Source of the DNA: an uncultured Frankiales bacterium
GTDB lineage: Bacteria; Actinomycetota; Actinomycetes; Mycobacteriales; SCTD01
Direction: 5' to 3'
NCBI GenBank assembly: GCA_946479905.1
Contig: CAMLIA010000001.1
Location: forward strand, 1-64,000
Length of the DNA stretch: 64,000 bases
Positions 37,759 through 49,547 of the stretch are shown piece after piece. A model generated the notes under the pieces. That model was not told the origin of the DNA. It was given only the letters and a program-made list of their open reading frames with translations, and did no database searches. The first letter of the stretch is position 1; each line of letters begins with the position of its first letter. Position numbers and translations under genes: made by a program.

Positions 37759-37841
37759 GGTCACCAGTGTGATCGGTTGTACGACGAGAGGCCAACCGCA
37801 CTGGACGGGTTGCTGCGAGATGGCCCTAGACAGGGCAGGAT

Positions 37842-37855
37842 GTCCAGTCGTGGAC
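37842..37855. promoter_or_regulatory. Inverted repeat over the start of the first Lrp gene
   Basis: GTCCA-GTCG-TGGAC overlaps the GTG start codon of the Lrp gene and sits about 85 bases from the phhA start. The half-sites match those of the dyad at 40274-40290 in front of the other Lrp gene, suggesting Lrp autoregulation. Confidence 0.4.
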
Positions 37856-38281
37856 GACACCGACCGGCAGCTGCTGGACGTTCTGCGCGCCGACGCCCGG
37901 ATCTCGATCCGGGACCTGGCCGCGCGCGTGCACGTGTCGCGGGCGAGCGCCTACGCCAGGGTCAAGCGGCTGCGGGACACCGGCGTCATCCGCGGGTTCA
38001 CGGTCGACGTCGACCCGGCGGCGCTGGGGCTGGGGCTGCCGGCGTACGTCCACGTCCGCATCAAGCAGAACTCGTGGAAGACGTTCCGGCAGAAGGCGTG
38101 GGCGCTCGAGGAGGCCGTGCACGTGGCCCTGGTCGCCGGTGACTTCGACTGCGTGCTGCTGGTCCGCACCCGCGACGCCGAGCACCTGAGGGTGCTCGTG
38201 CTGGAGCGCATCCAGTCATTGCCGGAGGTGCTGGCGACGCAGACGGTGCTCGTCTTCGAGGAGCACACCGGCGGGGGGTGA
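37850..38281 (+). CDS. Lrp/AsnC family regulator, divergent from phhA
   Basis: 143 residues. The N-terminal HTH (DDTDRQLLDVLRADARISIRDLAARVHVSRASAYARVKRL) and the C-terminal RAM ligand domain (AYVHVRIKQNSWKTF, GDFDCVLLVRTRDAEHLRVLV) are complete. Lrp proteins sense amino acids; by position this one probably controls phenylalanine hydroxylase. The GTG start lies inside a GTCCA/TGGAC dyad. Confidence 0.88.
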   Translation: MDDTDRQLLDVLRADARISIRDLAARVHVSRASAYARVKRLRDTGVIRGFTVDVDPAALGLGLPAYVHVRIKQNSWKTFRQKAWALEEAVHVALVAGDFDCVLLVRTRDAEHLRVLVLERIQSLPEVLATQTVLVFEEHTGGG

Positions 38282-38283
38282 GG

Positions 38284-38388
38284 TCAGAGGGCGGCGAGCT
38301 GCTTGCGGAAGCGCCGGACGAGCAGGAAGCGCTCCGCGCAGCGACTGCAGAAGACACCGGCCAGAGCGCAGCAGCACCACGGGTTCAC
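38284..38388 (-). CDS. Possible 34-residue Cys-rich small protein
   Basis: A GTG-started frame in the 163-bp gap before the PerM-like gene encodes VNPWCCCALAGVFCSRCAER and a basic helix-like tail ending in a TGA. Five cysteines, including a C-x2-C pair, in 34 residues hint at metal binding. No good ribosome site lies upstream and the length is marginal. It could be chance in GC-rich DNA. Confidence 0.25.
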   Translation of the reverse strand: MNPWCCCALAGVFCSRCAERFLLVRRFRKQLAAL

Positions 38389-38444
38389 GGGTGAACTGTC
38401 CGTTGCGGGTGGGTTTCCCGTCAAGGGGGGCAGGATGATCGGTC

Positions 38445-41481
<3,037 letters not shown>

Positions 41482-41516
41482 TCGAGCTCCGCTCGCAATC
41501 GAGGAGAGGCGAAACA

Positions 41517-42671
41517 GTGCCCTACTACCGGTCTGTCGGTGACGTCCCCCGCAAGCGGCACGTCCAGTTCCACCAGCCCGACGGACGGTTGTACGCCGAG
41601 GAGCTGATGGGTGAGGAGGGGTTCTCCTCCGACTCCGCGCTGCTCTACCACCGCGAGCTGCCGACCCGGATCGTCAACGCGGTCGCGGCGGGCACCGACG
41701 CCCCGGAGCTGGTGGCCCCGGAGGTGCTGCTCCCGCGGCACCTGCTGACCCACAAGCTGCCCACCGGCAACGACCTCGTCGCCGGCCGCAGCGTCCTCAT
41801 GGGCAACGGCAACGTGCGGCTGTCCTACGCCGCGGCGACCGAGGACTCCGGCCTCTACCGCGACTCCGACGGCGACCTGCTGGTCTACGTCGAGTCCGGG
41901 TCCGGTCGCCTCGAGTCGGTGTTCGGCGTCCTCGACATCGGCCCGGGCGACTACGTCGTCGTCCCCACCGGCACGACCCACCGCTGGTGCGTCACCGACG
42001 GCCCGCTGCGCACCCTGGTGGTGGAGGCCCGCGGCCACGTCACGGTCCCCAAGCAGTACGTCGGCGCGCACGGCCAGATCCTCGAGGCGTCGCCCTACTG
42101 CGAGCGCGACTTCCGGATGCCGACGGAGCCGCTCCTGGTCGACGGTGGCGAGACCGACGTGCTGGTACGACGGCGCGGCCGGCTCACGACCTACACCTAC
42201 GCCTCGCACCCGTTCGACGTCGTCGGCTGGGACGGCTGCCTCTACCCGTACGCGCTGAGCATCCACGACTTCGAGCCGATCACGGGACGGCTGCACCAGC
42301 CGCCGCCGGTGCACCAGACCTTCGCCGGACCTGGCTTCGTGGTCTGCTCGTTCGTCCCGCGGCTGCTGGACTACCACCCGGAAGCCGTGCCGGTGCCGTA
42401 CAACCACAGCAACGTCGACAGCGACGAGGTGCTGTTCTACTGCGGCGGCGACTTCACCTCCCGTGCCGGCAGCGGCATCGGCCAGGGCTCGATCTCCCTG
42501 CACCCGGGCGGCTTCGTGCACGGCCCCCAGCCCGGGTCGGTCGAGCGGGCCCTGGGCAAGGCGGCCACCGACGAGCTCGCCGTCATGGTCGACACCTTCG
42601 CCCCGCTCGACCTCGCCCCCGCGGCCTACGAGGTCGAGGACCCCGGCTACCCCTGGACCTGGGCTCGGTGA
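41517..42671 (+). CDS. hmgA: Homogentisate 1,2-dioxygenase
   Basis: 384 residues, short for the family (about 430) but typical of the actinobacterial form. Features: YYRSVGDVPRKRHVQF at the start, GDYVVVPTGTTHRW, and a C-terminal cupin with PYNHSNVDSDEVLFY, GSISLHPGGFVHGPQPG, whose His/Glu residues bind iron. It opens homogentisate to maleylacetoacetate. GAGGAG (41501-41506) precedes the GTG. Its stop overlaps the start of the unknown gene (GTGA). Confidence 0.9.
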   Translation: MPYYRSVGDVPRKRHVQFHQPDGRLYAEELMGEEGFSSDSALLYHRELPTRIVNAVAAGTDAPELVAPEVLLPRHLLTHKLPTGNDLVAGRSVLMGNGNVRLSYAAATEDSGLYRDSDGDLLVYVESGSGRLESVFGVLDIGPGDYVVVPTGTTHRWCVTDGPLRTLVVEARGHVTVPKQYVGAHGQILEASPYCERDFRMPTEPLLVDGGETDVLVRRRGRLTTYTYASHPFDVVGWDGCLYPYALSIHDFEPITGRLHQPPPVHQTFAGPGFVVCSFVPRLLDYHPEAVPVPYNHSNVDSDEVLFYCGGDFTSRAGSGIGQGSISLHPGGFVHGPQPGSVERALGKAATDELAVMVDTFAPLDLAPAAYEVEDPGYPWTWAR

Positions 42672-43318
42672 AGCTGCTCGAGGGACTGGTCGACGACGCC
42701 GGCCTGTTCCCCCCGACGTCACTGCCGATGGCCGAGGCGCTGCAGCGGCACCGGTCCGTCTCGCACCCGATGCTCACCGGGCGGTTCCTCGTGCCCGGTG
42801 ACCGGCTGGCCGAGCTGTCCGCGCTGCTGGACGCGCCGATCGACGTGCACGTCATCGGCCCTGGCTCGACCGACGACCCCCGCATCCGCGTCCTGGCACG
42901 CGAGGGCCTGACGGCGGGCGAGATGCCCTGCTACGTCGAGGGACCCGACCCGGGCAGCTGCTTCGGCAAGGTCCGGTGCGCCGGCATCTCGGACGCCGAC
43001 CTGGCGCTGTTCATCGACCGCGCCGCGGCGGAGTCACGGCCCTTCAAGGCCACGGCCGGCCTGCACCGCGCGGTCCGCGGCTGGGACGGACCGGGCTTCC
43101 ACGGCTACCTCAACGTGCTGCTCGGGGTCGCCTTCGCCCTCAACGGCGGCCGGGCGATCGAGGCGATCCGCGAGGACGACCCTGACGTGCTGGTCCAGGA
43201 GGCGCGGCACCTCACCGACGACCAGGTGACCGCCGTACGGTGGCTGCTGCACTCCTACGGGTCCTGCGACACCACCCAGCCGTTCCTCGACGCACAGGAG
43301 CTCGGCCTCGATGCCTGA
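42668..43318 (+). CDS. Unknown conserved protein between hmgA and fumarylacetoacetase
   Basis: 216 residues. The N-terminal LLEGLVDDAGLFPPTSLPMAEA with an AGLFPP core recalls a widespread uncharacterised family; the middle has GRFLVPGDRLAELSALL, and the end FHGYLNVLLGVAFALNGG. No signal or membrane helix, and no glutathione- or mycothiol-isomerase motif. The gene overlaps hmgA by 4 bases and the hydrolase gene by 8 bases, so it is tightly co-translated with the enzymes before and after the maleylacetoacetate step. A role in that step is possible but unproven. Confidence 0.75.
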   Translation: MKLLEGLVDDAGLFPPTSLPMAEALQRHRSVSHPMLTGRFLVPGDRLAELSALLDAPIDVHVIGPGSTDDPRIRVLAREGLTAGEMPCYVEGPDPGSCFGKVRCAGISDADLALFIDRAAAESRPFKATAGLHRAVRGWDGPGFHGYLNVLLGVAFALNGGRAIEAIREDDPDVLVQEARHLTDDQVTAVRWLLHSYGSCDTTQPFLDAQELGLDA

Positions 43319-44390
43319 CAAGGGGTTCGACCGGACCACCCTCCCGTACGGCGTCTTCAGCACCGGCGACGGGCCGAAGCGCATCGGGGTGGCCGTCGAC
43401 GACGGCGTCCTGGACCTCGCCGCGCACCTCGGGCCGAGCTGGCAGACCGACAGCCTCAACAGCTTCCTGGCGCAGGGGCCGGCGCGCTGGCACGAGGTCC
43501 GCACGGTCGTGCGCGGGCTGCTGGACGAGCCGCTGCTGCACGACGTGACGATGCACCTGCCGTTCGAGGTGGCCGACTACGTCGACTTCTACGCGAGCGA
43601 GCAGCACGCCACCAACCTGGGCCGGATGTTCCGACCGGACGGCGAGGCGCTGCTCCCGAACTGGAAGCACCTGCCCGTCGGCTACCACGGCCGGGCGGGG
43701 ACGGTCGTGGTGAGCGGCACCGACATCGTTCGCCCGTGCGGCCTGACGCTGCCGGGCCCGGAGTACCGCCCCACGGCCAAGCTCGACGTCGAGGTGGAGG
43801 TCGGGTTCGTCGTGGGCGTCGGGTCGGAGCTCGGCACGCCCGTGCCGACAGGCGACTTCGCCGAGCACGTCTTCGGTGTCGTGCTGCTCAACGACTGGTC
43901 CGCGCGCGACATCCAGAGCTACGAGTACGTCCCCCTCGGGCCGTTCCTGGGGAAGAGCTTCGCGACGAGCATCAGCCCCTGGGTCGTCCCGCTCGACGCC
44001 CTCGACCGGGTGCCCGCGCCGGTCCAGGAGCCGGCCGTCTCGTCGTACCTCGAGACCGACGGCGACTGGGCGTTCGACCTGACGCTGGAGCTGGCCCGCA
44101 ACGGCACCGTCGTGAGTCGCCCGCCCTTCGCCGGGATGTACTGGACGGCTCCGCAGATGCTCGCGCACCTGACGGCGAACGGGGCGTCGCTGCGCACCGG
44201 CGACCTGTTCGCGAGCGGCACCATCAGCGGCGACGAGGTCGACCAGCGCGGCTCGTTCATCGAGCTGAGCTGGAACACCGAGTTCCTCGACGACGGCGAC
44301 GTGGTGACGATCAGCGCCACCACGGGAAGCGGCCGGTACCTCGGCGAGGTCACCGGGCGCATCGTTGCGCCGCGGAGCTACCGCCCGTAG
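43311..44390 (+). CDS. fahA: Fumarylacetoacetase
   Basis: 359 residues. FAH motifs: DFYASEQHATNLGRMFRP (metal Asp and catalytic His region), LPVGYHGRAGTVVVSG, KLDVEVEVGFVVG, VFGVVLLNDWSARDIQ, and GKSFATSISPWVVPLDAL. It splits fumarylacetoacetate into fumarate and acetoacetate, the last step of tyrosine degradation. It lacks some of the N-terminal domain of animal FAH, which is normal for bacterial forms. The 3' end overlaps the convergent secreted-protein gene by 13 bp. Confidence 0.92.
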   Translation: MPDKGFDRTTLPYGVFSTGDGPKRIGVAVDDGVLDLAAHLGPSWQTDSLNSFLAQGPARWHEVRTVVRGLLDEPLLHDVTMHLPFEVADYVDFYASEQHATNLGRMFRPDGEALLPNWKHLPVGYHGRAGTVVVSGTDIVRPCGLTLPGPEYRPTAKLDVEVEVGFVVGVGSELGTPVPTGDFAEHVFGVVLLNDWSARDIQSYEYVPLGPFLGKSFATSISPWVVPLDALDRVPAPVQEPAVSSYLETDGDWAFDLTLELARNGTVVSRPPFAGMYWTAPQMLAHLTANGASLRTGDLFASGTISGDEVDQRGSFIELSWNTEFLDDGDVVTISATTGSGRYLGEVTGRIVAPRSYRP

Positions 44391-44965
44391 GTGAAGGTCG
44401 CCTGCGACTCGGCCTCGTCGAAGACCCCGAGCACGAAGACGCTGCTCGAGGCGTAGAAGTCGGAGATCCTCGTGCCGGCCTTGAAGACGTTGTCGATGGT
44501 CCAGGTGATCGACCGCCGGTCGCCGGCCACCTCCATCGTGCCGACGGTGATGCTCTTGCCCGTCGGCTTCGACGCCTGGCACACCGCCAGCGACGAGGTC
44601 CCCGCGCCCAGCTGGATCGTGCTCGAGTCGCCGCACGAGGCCGAGGCCGTCATGGTCACCGTGATGACGATGCCCTGCTGCAGCGGAGCGGCGAGGTGCA
44701 GGACCACGTCGAAGCCGCTCGGCTTCCGCAGCCGGCCGGTGCCCTTGTAGCGGTTGACGAGGTCGATGCCGGTGATGTCCGCGCCCGCGACCTCCGCGGG
44801 CCCGGTGGCCACCGACGGCACGGGCAGGCCGATCTCCTGGCTGTTCGTGCCGTTCGCGTCACCGGTGGCGTCGGCGATGTGGAAGCGCTGGGCAGCAGCC
44901 GCCGACGGGTGCGTGAGCACGAGCAGCGCGGCGGCGGTCGCGGCAAGGGCGGGCAGGCGTCGCAT
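44378..44965 (-). CDS. Secreted beta-rich protein, unknown function
   Basis: 195 residues with a clear signal peptide (LPALAATAAALLVLTHPSAAAA) and a mature domain with two Cys residues. Segments such as IADATGDANGTNSQEIGLPVP, ADITGIDLVNR and SGFDVVLHLAAPLQ, ending SVFVLGVFDEAESQATFTYG, suggest a jelly-roll-like fold. The family is not recognised. It is the last gene after two substrate-binding lipoproteins on the minus strand (49-bp gap), so it may belong to their operon. Confidence 0.65.
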   Translation of the reverse strand: MRRLPALAATAAALLVLTHPSAAAAQRFHIADATGDANGTNSQEIGLPVPSVATGPAEVAGADITGIDLVNRYKGTGRLRKPSGFDVVLHLAAPLQQGIVITVTMTASASCGDSSTIQLGAGTSSLAVCQASKPTGKSITVGTMEVAGDRRSITWTIDNVFKAGTRISDFYASSSVFVLGVFDEAESQATFTYGR

Positions 44966-45014
44966 ACCCGCACCGTTCGACGTACCGGCACGAGATCCTG
45001 CTCGGCCGCCGGCT

Positions 45015-46586
45015 CTAGCTCGGGATGCGATGACCCTTGTCGCGGTAGGCGGCGCAGGTGCAGTCGCTGTCCCACACCATGTCGTAGCCGATCTCGAGGG
45101 CGTCGTGCCGGCCGGGGCCGAGGAACGTGGTGGCCAGGGTCGCCGACGGGAAGCCCGAGCCGAGGCGCTCGAGGGCAGCCGTCGCCGTACGCAGGTTGAT
45201 CGTCGGTCCGGCGCCGGCTGCTCCCGCCGCGATGAGGTTGATCTCGTCGCAGAACATGAGCGCGATCGCAGCCGCGTTGGTGCTGTCGAAGGTCTGCCCG
45301 GTCCGCTGCTTCATGACCTGGTAGCAGCGCTTGGTCGCCGGGGTGGCGTACGCGTTGGCCTTGGCGGCGGTCAGGTCGATCGCCGGCTCCCAGCCCAGCC
45401 CCATCGCACCGGTCAGCATCTTGGCGTCGAACTCCTTGGCGTCGTACAGGCCCTGCATGCCGGCACCGGAATTCAGCCCCAGCCGGGGGTAGTAGTGCTG
45501 GGTGTTGGCGTCCTTGCCGAAGAGCAGCGTCAGGCCACCGCCGGCGTCGAGGACGATCGCGTGGGTGACGCCGTCGCGGCGGAAGCGCAGCTCGGCGTTG
45601 GAGATCTGGTTGAACGAGCCGCCGTTCTCCGCCGTGCTCGCCGGGACGTGGATGTAGGCGATGTCGTTCGGGTCGACCGGGTGGCCGGCCCGGGCCAAGG
45701 CGGGCAGCAGCACCTTGGTCATCGGACGACGCCAGTTGGGGTCGTCGTAGGCGACGATGCCGAGCTTCGCCTTCGCCTTGCCGGGGGCGCCGAGAGTCGT
45801 GTCCCAGCCGCCGAACCAGCCCAGCCGCTGCCAGGCGCGGACCTGGTCGGCCATCATCCTGTCCTGCGAGAGCCCGGTGACGTCGAACAGCTGCGGGAAC
45901 TCCCGGAACCGCTGCTCGTCGGAGCTGATGAGCACCCCGCCCTCCACCTGGAGCACACCGGCCTTGCGCAGGCAGGCGGGCAGGGTGTCGGTGAGGCCGA
46001 CACCGGCGACGGCGAAGACCTTGTTGTCCTCGGTGAGCGTGCTGCACGCCGCCTGGTCCTGACTGGCGCGGGTCTCGGTCGTCTCCGCGTCGTAGGTCGC
46101 CCAGACCGGCACGAGCTTGCGGCCGGCGACGCCGCCGTGCGCGTTGATCTCGTCGATGACGGCCTGCGCGTCGGCCCGCTCGTTTCCGGAGGTGAGGTTG
46201 TTCGCGCCGATGGCCCGTTGCGCGGCGTCGACGTTGATCGTGTAGGTGATGCCGACGTAGATCTTGCTCGCCGTGATGCCGATCCCTTGCGCGTCAGGCG
46301 ATCCGAGGGCACCGCTGCCGCTCGTGGTGCCACCGCCTCCGGTCCGGGTCGTCGAGGCCTGGGTCCCGCCGCCGGCCGTCCCGCCACCGGTCCCGCCGGG
46401 TGTCGTGACGCCCGTCGTCCCGGCCGGCGACGTCCCCGTGGTGGAGCTCCCACTGGTTCCCTGGCCGTTGTCGACCGTGGTCCCGCCCAGGCCGTCGGCA
46501 GGCTGTGCCGCGTCCTGCACGGTGCTCCCGCAGGCGCTCGCGGCGACCACCGCCAGGAGCAGCAAAGGGGAGGGCCGGCGCCTCAC
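45015..46586 (-). CDS. Liv-type ABC substrate-binding lipoprotein
   Basis: 523 residues. The start is the GTG at 46586, giving RRRPSPLLLLAVVAASACGST with a lipobox; upstream codons are antisense of nothing but lack homology. A long Gly/Thr/Pro linker leads to a type I binding fold (KIYVGITYTINVDAAQ, HGGVAGRKLVPVWA, LPACLRKAGVLQVEGG). The C terminus has HDALEIGYD and a C-x-C pair (SDCTCAAYRD). GTGA overlap with the preceding binding-protein gene. No permease is adjacent, so it probably serves one of the Liv fusion transporters. Confidence 0.85.
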   Translation of the reverse strand: MRRRPSPLLLLAVVAASACGSTVQDAAQPADGLGGTTVDNGQGTSGSSTTGTSPAGTTGVTTPGGTGGGTAGGGTQASTTRTGGGGTTSGSGALGSPDAQGIGITASKIYVGITYTINVDAAQRAIGANNLTSGNERADAQAVIDEINAHGGVAGRKLVPVWATYDAETTETRASQDQAACSTLTEDNKVFAVAGVGLTDTLPACLRKAGVLQVEGGVLISSDEQRFREFPQLFDVTGLSQDRMMADQVRAWQRLGWFGGWDTTLGAPGKAKAKLGIVAYDDPNWRRPMTKVLLPALARAGHPVDPNDIAYIHVPASTAENGGSFNQISNAELRFRRDGVTHAIVLDAGGGLTLLFGKDANTQHYYPRLGLNSGAGMQGLYDAKEFDAKMLTGAMGLGWEPAIDLTAAKANAYATPATKRCYQVMKQRTGQTFDSTNAAAIALMFCDEINLIAAGAAGAGPTINLRTATAALERLGSGFPSATLATTFLGPGRHDALEIGYDMVWDSDCTCAAYRDKGHRIPS

Positions 46587-48079
46587 GGCTCGTACGGCTT
46601 CGAGGTGAAGCGCATGCACGCGCAGCCGTCGTCGAAGCGAGAGTTGCGGAACAAGGCGGCTCCATCGTGCTGCTGGTGACTGAGGCGGGTGCCGTAGAGG
46701 TAGGGCGACCGGAAGCTCGTCCCGAGGCTCTCGGTGGCCTCGATCAGCTGGTGGAGCGTCGTCCCCGCTGCGCGCTCGAGGATGGCCGCTGGGAACCACG
46801 CTGTCTCGCAGGCGCCGGCAGCCAGGTCCCGGTTGGTCTCGTCACCGACGGCCAGGCCGCGCTGGCTCATCAGGGCCAGGCAGCGCCGCATCGGTTGGTT
46901 CGGCGTGATGCCCTGGTCGTCTTCGGGGTTGACGTCGAAGGCGTCGATCGCGAGCATGCCGTGTTCCTGATCGGCCGGGAGGTTCTCCCAACCGGGGGAG
47001 TTGTAGCTGTTGAAGCCGTAGCGCGGGTAGTACTTCTGGGACTTCGCCGTCTCCAGGAACAGCAGGGTGAGGCCGGTGCCGGTGAAGAGCCCCGCGGGGC
47101 CGTCGGCGATGAGCACGTGGTCGATGCCCTCGGAGGAGAACCGCAGCACGGCGTTGCTGATGGCGGCGCTGGCGTTCCCCACGGAGTTCGCGGTCTCTGC
47201 CACGGGCACGTAGCGGACGTCGGTCTCCTTCAGCCCGTGCTCGTGCAGAGCCTGCAGGTAGCCGTGCTGCATCGCGTAGCGGTAGTTGGTGTCGTCCCAC
47301 GTGATCAGGCCGATCCGGCCCGTCTTCCAGGTCTCGCTCGGGACCTGCCAGTGCTGCCGCACCATCGCGTTGACGGTCACCTCTCCGAGCCGCTCGAGGC
47401 GGATCGCAGCGGGGTCGAAGAGGTTGGGGTACTTGGCGTAGACCGGGCCGGTGGCGCTGCCCCCGCCCAAGACGAGGATGCCGGCCTTGCGCGCGCACTC
47501 GTAGGCGACCGGTCCCCGGTCGAAGATCATGAAGACCTTGCCGTCCTTGGTCCAGTGGTCGCAGGCCGCCTGCGACTGCTGATCGGCAGGGTCCGTCAGG
47601 TTGAACTCGTAGAAGTCAGGGACAAGCTTGCGGCCGAGCACCCCACCGCGGCGGTTCACATCGTCGATCGCGGCGCGGTAGTACGCCCGCTGGTCGCTCT
47701 GCTGCTCGCCGGAGGCGCCGAGTGCCGCGTTGCCGGCGCTCACGTCGTTGCTGTAGGGGATGCCGAGGTAGACGGACGTGGCCGTGATGCCCGGTGCGTG
47801 CACGGCGGGTACGCCGGGACGACCGCCCACGTCAGGGGCTCCGCTCGCGAGGGCAGCCTGGCCGGGGACGGAGGTGCCGCCGCCGGGCGCGCTCGGGGCC
47901 TGCCCCGTCGTACCCCCGGTCTCGGCCGATCCCGACGTCGCTGCCGCGCTCGGCAGGGTCTGTGCGGGGACGGCACCGCCCAGGCCGCCGGACGGTGAGG
48001 CGGTCCCGGACACGGTCGTCCCGCACGCCGCGCTCGTGAGCACGACGCAGAGCAGCAGGGCACGCGTCCTGGCGGGCAT
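46583..48079 (-). CDS. Liv-type ABC substrate-binding lipoprotein
   Basis: 498 residues. The signal MPARTRALLLCVVLTSAACGTT has a lipobox, then a Ser/Thr/Gly linker and a type I binding domain (SVYLGIPYSNDVSAGN, RGGVLGRKLVPDFYE, YECARKAGILVLGGG). The C terminus reads HDGAALFRNS then GCACMRF with the shared C-x-C pair. It is tandem with the next binding-protein gene and begins 2 bases after the stop of a serine hydrolase gene. The middle Cys and C-terminal Cys pair recur in all binding proteins here. Confidence 0.85.
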   Translation of the reverse strand: MPARTRALLLCVVLTSAACGTTVSGTASPSGGLGGAVPAQTLPSAAATSGSAETGGTTGQAPSAPGGGTSVPGQAALASGAPDVGGRPGVPAVHAPGITATSVYLGIPYSNDVSAGNAALGASGEQQSDQRAYYRAAIDDVNRRGGVLGRKLVPDFYEFNLTDPADQQSQAACDHWTKDGKVFMIFDRGPVAYECARKAGILVLGGGSATGPVYAKYPNLFDPAAIRLERLGEVTVNAMVRQHWQVPSETWKTGRIGLITWDDTNYRYAMQHGYLQALHEHGLKETDVRYVPVAETANSVGNASAAISNAVLRFSSEGIDHVLIADGPAGLFTGTGLTLLFLETAKSQKYYPRYGFNSYNSPGWENLPADQEHGMLAIDAFDVNPEDDQGITPNQPMRRCLALMSQRGLAVGDETNRDLAAGACETAWFPAAILERAAGTTLHQLIEATESLGTSFRSPYLYGTRLSHQQHDGAALFRNSRFDDGCACMRFTSKPYEP

Positions 48080-48081
48080 CG

Positions 48082-49464
48082 CTAGACCGTGACCCCTGCC
48101 CGGACCGCGAGCCGACCGCCGAGGTGCACACCCTGCACCTGACCGTCGGCGTCGCGGGTGAAGTAGCCGCGCATGCCCTTGGCCGGGCCCTCGGGCACGA
48201 CGTACTGGTCGCCGTCGGCGGACAGCAGGCCGAGCGGGATCGGCGGCTGGTCCTCGGCGACCTCCTCGCCCGCCTCGCGCAGGACGGCCGCCATCTCGGG
48301 CTTCATGTCGATCTGCACGGACAGCCGCCCGCCGGTCGCGGTGACGTCGCAGACCGCGGCGATGGTCTCGAACCTGCCGACGTACTCCTGGAGCCGCTGC
48401 GCGGGGACGTCGACCGGCTCGGGCGGTGCGTCGACGACGCCGAGGTAGTGCTCCAGCGCCCAGCGGACGAGGGCGGTGTTGAGCTCGGGACCGTTCGGGC
48501 CGCAGTTCGTCATCGAGCTGATGGCGAAGGACCGCTCAGGGATCATCACGAACTCGGAGTGCTGACCGTTGGTGGTGCCGCCGTGGCCGACCTGGCGGAC
48601 GCCGCCGACGTCCTGCAGCAGCCAGCTGATGCCGACGTGGTCGCCCAGCGCGCTGCCGGGCATCGAGGCGGTGGGCTGCTGCATCCGGTGCAGCGTCTCC
48701 GCGCTGAGCAGCCGGGTCCCGTCCGCTGCGGTGCCGTCGCCGAGGTGGAAGCGCGCCCAGGCGATCTGGTCCCTGGAGTTGGCGGACATGCCACCGGCGG
48801 GGTTGCCGCCGCGGGGCAGTGCCCACGGACGCGCGACCGTGATCCGGCCGTCCTCGTGCCGGTTGTGGCCGGCCGCGAACCGCCGGGTCATGATCTCGTT
48901 CGGGAAGAAGAAGGTGGACGTCATCCCGAGCGGGGCCAGCACCAGGTCGTGGACGGCCCGCTCGTAGGTCGAGCCGGTGACCATCTCCAGGATGCGGCCG
49001 GCGAGCGACAGCGAGGCGTTGTTGTACGACACCGCCGACCCGAGCGGGGTGCTCTGGACCAGTTTGGCCATGAGAGCGACGTACTTCTCCAGGGCGTCGT
49101 CGCCCTCGCCGGTGCTGTCCATGAGGTCGCCCTCCCACCCGGCGGTGTGGTTGAACAGCTGGAGGACCGTGACCCGACGGGCGACGTCCTCGTCCCGCAG
49201 GACCAGCTCGGGGACGTAGGTGCGGACCGGAGCGTCGAGGTCGACCTTGCCCTGCTCGACCAGCCGCAGCATCGCCGTGGCGGTGTAGGTCTTGCCGGTC
49301 GACCCGAACTGGAACAGCGTCGTCTCGTCCACGGGCAGCGGGTTCTCGACGCTGGTCACGCCGGAGTAGGCGTAGTGCTCCTCGCCGTCGAGGAGCACGC
49401 CCACCGAGACGCCGGGCACCTCCAGCTCCTCGCGCAGCTCGTCCAGCTTCGCCTGCAGGTCCAT
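48082..49464 (-). CDS. Serine hydrolase of the beta-lactamase (class C/DD-peptidase) family
   Basis: 460 residues without a signal peptide. Catalytic motifs: S-T-G-K in FQFGSTGKTYTA (S-x-x-K), Y-N-N in SYNNASLSLAG (Y-x-N), and HGG in QVGHGGTTNGQ. A C-terminal lipocalin-like beta domain follows (PAQRLQEYVGRFE). Members are esterases, D-aminopeptidases or beta-lactam-like hydrolases. It heads a tight operon with two binding lipoproteins and faces a TetR gene across an 83-bp gap with a clear dyad. Confidence 0.88.
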   Translation of the reverse strand: MDLQAKLDELREELEVPGVSVGVLLDGEEHYAYSGVTSVENPLPVDETTLFQFGSTGKTYTATAMLRLVEQGKVDLDAPVRTYVPELVLRDEDVARRVTVLQLFNHTAGWEGDLMDSTGEGDDALEKYVALMAKLVQSTPLGSAVSYNNASLSLAGRILEMVTGSTYERAVHDLVLAPLGMTSTFFFPNEIMTRRFAAGHNRHEDGRITVARPWALPRGGNPAGGMSANSRDQIAWARFHLGDGTAADGTRLLSAETLHRMQQPTASMPGSALGDHVGISWLLQDVGGVRQVGHGGTTNGQHSEFVMIPERSFAISSMTNCGPNGPELNTALVRWALEHYLGVVDAPPEPVDVPAQRLQEYVGRFETIAAVCDVTATGGRLSVQIDMKPEMAAVLREAGEEVAEDQPPIPLGLLSADGDQYVVPEGPAKGMRGYFTRDADGQVQGVHLGGRLAVRAGVTV

Positions 49465-49484
49465 GCGATCCGCTCCTCGTGGTG

Positions 49485-49499
49485 ACCTACTAAGTAGGT
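49485..49499. promoter_or_regulatory. TetR operator candidate
   Basis: ACCTACT-A-AGTAGGT has perfect 7-bp arms and lies 20 bases before the hydrolase start and 48 bases before the TetR start. It is well placed for repression of both divergent promoters by the adjacent TetR. Confidence 0.55.
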
Positions 49500-49547
49500 A
49501 CGTCCTTGCTACTCTGCCCGGACCGGCCGGTCAAGGGAGGTGCGCAG

